From Stichopus chloronotus (Eukaryota; Echinodermata; Holothuroidea; Aspidochirotida; Stichopodidae): a stretch of DNA of 64,000 bases. The notes beneath the pieces are model-generated. The model ran no database searches. It saw nothing but the letters and a program-made list of their open reading frames with translations, and was not told the DNA's origin. The stretch lies in NCBI GenBank assembly GCA_021234535.1, contig CM037835.1:7936001-8000000 (forward strand), written 5' to 3'. The translations under genes and the position numbers were made by a program. Of this stretch, positions 60,700 to 64,000 are shown one piece after another. Within the stretch, counting starts at the first letter, position 1. Each line of letters opens with the position of its first letter.

Positions 60700-60877
60700 A
60701 TATGCCGGTGCCGTGTCAGAGCGGCTACAGATGGCGCTCGGTATCTGAGGCAATGAAGCTTAAAAGACCAGTGGGACGTCCGGGGTTCGATCGCTGACCG
60801 GATAACTGTAACATGGGTATTGCGTCCAAGAGCAATCTAAGGTTTTCCCATCTCACCAAACATTGAGAAAAAAAAAA
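60700..60877 (+). mobile_element. Probable tRNA-derived SINE
   Basis: GGGGTTCGATC (60785-60795) resembles a pol III B box, and GTCAGAGCGGC about 70 bp upstream resembles a degraded A box. The body ends in an A10 run (60868-60877). It does not fold as an intact tRNA because the T-stem closing pair is lost. Confidence 0.42.
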
Positions 60878-63800
60878 GATGTTGCATTTGATGTAAAAAT
60901 TGTTAATCCGGTAGTCACTCCACGTGAAGTTTTAATACATGAGCAACAGGCTTGCTCCAACTTTGTTGTGATGGCTATAGCCTCGTAAAGTAACTGCCAA
61001 GTTCAAGGGCTGAATTATCACTGTTCACTGTACGGTACTGCAGTATAAGACCCAAGCTTCCCATAGACGCATCTCAGTTAGTTAAATGTTCACTTCTTTT
61101 AAAGAACGGATGGCCTGCATGTGGATGAGGGAAGTGTTTCTGTACTCTTTTTTTTGCCATATGAAGTTGTATCGTGAGTCTTCTGTATTACTTTATATGG
61201 GATCATCATAATGTCACGGTTAGATGCTACACTTCACGTATAACGTTTACGCTTTGTACAAGTCAACTCCGGGGAATTTTATTTTAATTCCCTGTTTTCG
61301 GTATTTGCAGTCGTGTTGCTTCGACACCCGGTTTTTATTGCTGACGTTCAGATCTCTGCACTTAATGCCACAACGAACACAAACACGTGTTACCAACGGC
61401 AAAGATTCCGGATGGCGGATCGCTCTCCTGACCTATTTTCCTTACTTCAGCTTTTTTTCTTTCTCAAAAGTTCTCATTTTTACCAGATGTTTAGATAAAT
61501 CACATTAAAGGAAACCGCTGGTTTTCCTAGGATGGCGATGTTTACTTACGATCTTTTCGCAAAAATTGACACAACAGGTGCTTGCGACAATAAATTGTGG
61601 TTGCCTTGATGTGCAAACTCTTAAAAAGTTTAAAAGGGGCATAATAACTTTTGTTCAACTTTCCGGTCGATTACCGCCACTATGTAATCTGTTGAACTTT
61701 CTAGGCTGTAATTTCAAAGTAACTGTCTGTAACTTCGATTATTTTGCAGTAGGGGGGGGGAGGTTGGTATCCAACAATGTACTGAAAGGTACATAAGCAA
61801 ACGAGTGTATTGTAAAGCAATCACTAACGAAATTACCGAAACAATAGGGCATTTCATACTTTCAGTCCCCAGTTTCAAGTTCATCTCCAGGCCTTTATCG
61901 TGGAGTAATTATTATCTGATAATAAAACAAAGCAAACACTCTGTATGCATGCCATGTGGTGGCATTACGGAGGAGGAGAAAGCGTTAGAGTGCATGGGCT
62001 TGTCTCCTAACAATTCTTACAAACCTTAGTTTTCCCCATCCGATAAAAAGATACTAACCCATACTTGTGGAATCCAAGTTGAAAAATCTTCGGATGATGT
62101 ATCAGTTCAAGCGATGATTTAATTGTAACATTTTATTCTGTTGCTTGAAGTATTCTGTGGGGTTCTCCACCCCCTCCTCCTCCCATACACGAGGCTTTCG
62201 TGGGATTCGAAGAATTGACGTATGCAGATAGTATCTCCTTGCACGGTTACAGTATTTTTTTGTCATTTCACAAAGTGATCTTGTGGGGGTTTTACCGGCT
62301 TTGGCATTGGAGGAAACACGTGTGATTTTTATGACGCAAAATTGACAGGCAGTAGAGGCTCGACCCCTTTTTTCGAATTGGTTGAATCCCCCAACCCACC
62401 CCTCCTTATTTATTTTGAACGCTGTGAAATCGCTAGCATGGTGGATGAAAAAGTCCCAAATCGTAACTTCACTCCAGTTCCTGTAGAGAATCCACTTACA
62501 TTGCCTACAAGTATGTTTACAACAAAATCATTTATTGGTGATAATAATCATTATGATATTCATATACGTACCACTCTCCGCTATAAATTATATCGATAAA
62601 TTACTCCCAGTCGCGCATCAGTCCCCAGACTTCAGGGTTACAACTAGGGTCATATTTACAATAATCACGTTATGTGATTTATTCTCACGATCATGTACTA
62701 AATTTATAAATAGGTTGCCACCGTTCGCTCGAACACGTGAACGAATTACGGGCGAATGATCTCGTTATGCGATCGAACCTAACCCTTAATCCTAAACGTA
62801 ACCCGCGTTACGATCGCTGATTGCGTAAAATCTCGTTCTTGCTAGTGATTGGTTTTGTTCACACAAATTTGTTCCGGCGAATAGCCACACTCTTATCAAT
62901 CTTTAGGACACTGTTGAATTATTTATCCTAACAAGACGAGGAAGGCAAAAGTAAGAGGGATAAAAATTACAAACCGCAAACACGACAATATTTAACGTCA
63001 CCAAAGGAGGCGAATTCCAGTACTACCACCACAAATGATGAATGATAGTATGATGATAGTGTATGTGGCATCGGGAGTGGGTTGGAGAGTGAGTATAGAG
63101 ACATTATTTCCATGGTGGTAGGTCCCTTCCCCTGTTTTCCAATTTTCCCTTGTTTTCTAATTTTTTTTAATATCTCAAACCAGGACATCTTATACCCTTC
63201 AGGATATTGACCGAATTTTAGATAGTCGCACCGGTGACAATTTATCTTATTTCCTTTGGACCGTTGTTCGGCAAAGACCCATACTCTTTCCCTTACCTAG
63301 CCAGACATGCATGATACCAATCTCCCTACCTGTTGCACTCCTCCTCTAGGCACATATCCGTGAGTAAAAGGATTTAAAACTGTTTATTTGTCGAAAGGCG
63401 TTTGCGCTCTTCACTCTTTGTTATTACTTCACATTACTTGTCATTTCCGTATTAGCCCTACGCCCTGTCTACTCTACATGGCTGCTGGTAGAACCTGAAC
63501 GTTTGGGATCAGATATGATGAATATTATGTATTTATGTATGACAGCAGGTGATCAGTTTCAGTTGAAACGATCACTACGTTTTTTTCGTGACCAATGTTC
63601 AGGCCCCTATATTCAAGGGGCTAGGATGGGATTTTGACCTGGCTATCGGTCTGCCGCAATGCTGTAGGTTCTATGCATTTTTATTTCCTTAAAATAACTT
63701 CATCTCCCATTTTCTTTCTCAAAATAAGTACATCTTTCGTGAGCGAAATAATGACTCCTGGTCAGTCATTCATTGTTTAATTAGTAACTTGTAAGCTCCA

Positions 63801-64000
63801 AGACCTAAAGAAGTTATTATGCCTCATGAAGTCCACAGTGCCAAGGTGCCTACCATTGCACTGTTAGAAATTGACAGCTGTAGGATACGAACGTTGGGGC
63901 AATTTGTATGGCCTTCATTCAGTTCTCCGATAAGGTAGGCCAGGGAACTCCATCTTCCTGGGTAGGCCTACATTTTGAAATGCAGTCTTCTTTAGTCCGC

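Larger units (their letters stand above)
59046..64000. other. No further exon confirmed
   Basis: Apart from the hairpin at 59589 and the possible SINE, I see no supported feature. A stretch after a TTTGCAG at about 61311 stays open for about 60 codons (HPVFIADVQISALN...), but no donor is convincing. A G9 run lies at 61752-61760. Confidence 0.35.

Noticed and set aside
61312..61470. Open stretch after TTTGCAG considered as exon 2 of the signal-peptide gene
   Set aside because: Phase 1 would fit, but there is no convincing donor and no cysteine pattern or A-module core.
1..64000. CRISPR arrays, operons, prokaryotic promoters, rRNA
   Set aside because: Spliceosomal introns and repeat types show animal nuclear DNA. 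The direct repeats here are tandem satellites without spacers.

Overview
This window is animal nuclear DNA. It is AT-rich, with short exons flanked by GT..AG introns, long introns, microsatellites, decayed LINE, hAT-like and satellite-like repeats, and no operons. The repeat content and one protein module point to a marine invertebrate, most likely a deuterostome (echinoderm, hemichordate or cephalochordate grade). The sequence alone does not let me name the species.

Region 1 (1-17,163, + strand) is the 3' part of a gene for a repetitive, cysteine-patterned, probably secreted protein. I could assemble eleven coding exons (1782-17150, 769 codons before the stop). They alternate between an A exon (269-299 nt, no cysteine, conserved NLW..(V/L).(V/L)WFSK core) and a B exon (150-157 nt, four cysteines as GCGK(Y/F)RYIC ... 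GCAPV.C). Every B-to-A junction is phase 1 and every A-to-B junction is phase 0. Each A+B pair is therefore a symmetric 1-1 cassette of about 140 residues, the arrangement expected for exon shuffling or tandem duplication. Five full cassettes and one leading B exon are visible; the 5' end lies outside the window. I do not recognise a named domain family.

Region 2 (17.2-55.8 kb) has no gene I can support. It holds dispersed copies of a repeat whose unit is about 145 bp. Each unit carries AGGTCA direct repeats with DR1 and DR4 spacing and a GTAAACA motif. The copies are associated with (GT)n tracts and small terminal hairpins, an architecture like satellite-carrying Helentron/pearl-type elements. 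A 1.47-kb block inside intron 1 of the gene recurs at 33.7-35.3 kb. The region also holds a CR1/L2-type LINE with its reverse transcriptase deleted, a 157-bp tandem array, several minisatellites, and a cluster of long G/C homopolymers (47.9-57.4 kb).

Region 3 (55.78-64 kb) begins a second + strand gene. A TATA box and initiator at canonical spacing precede an ATG exon encoding a clean signal peptide, which ends in phase 1 at a strong splice donor. Phase 1 is the phase needed to splice to an A exon, so this could be a tandem paralogue of the first gene. No further exon could be confirmed before the window ends. Another copy of the 145-bp satellite and a probable tRNA-derived SINE lie in its presumed first intron.
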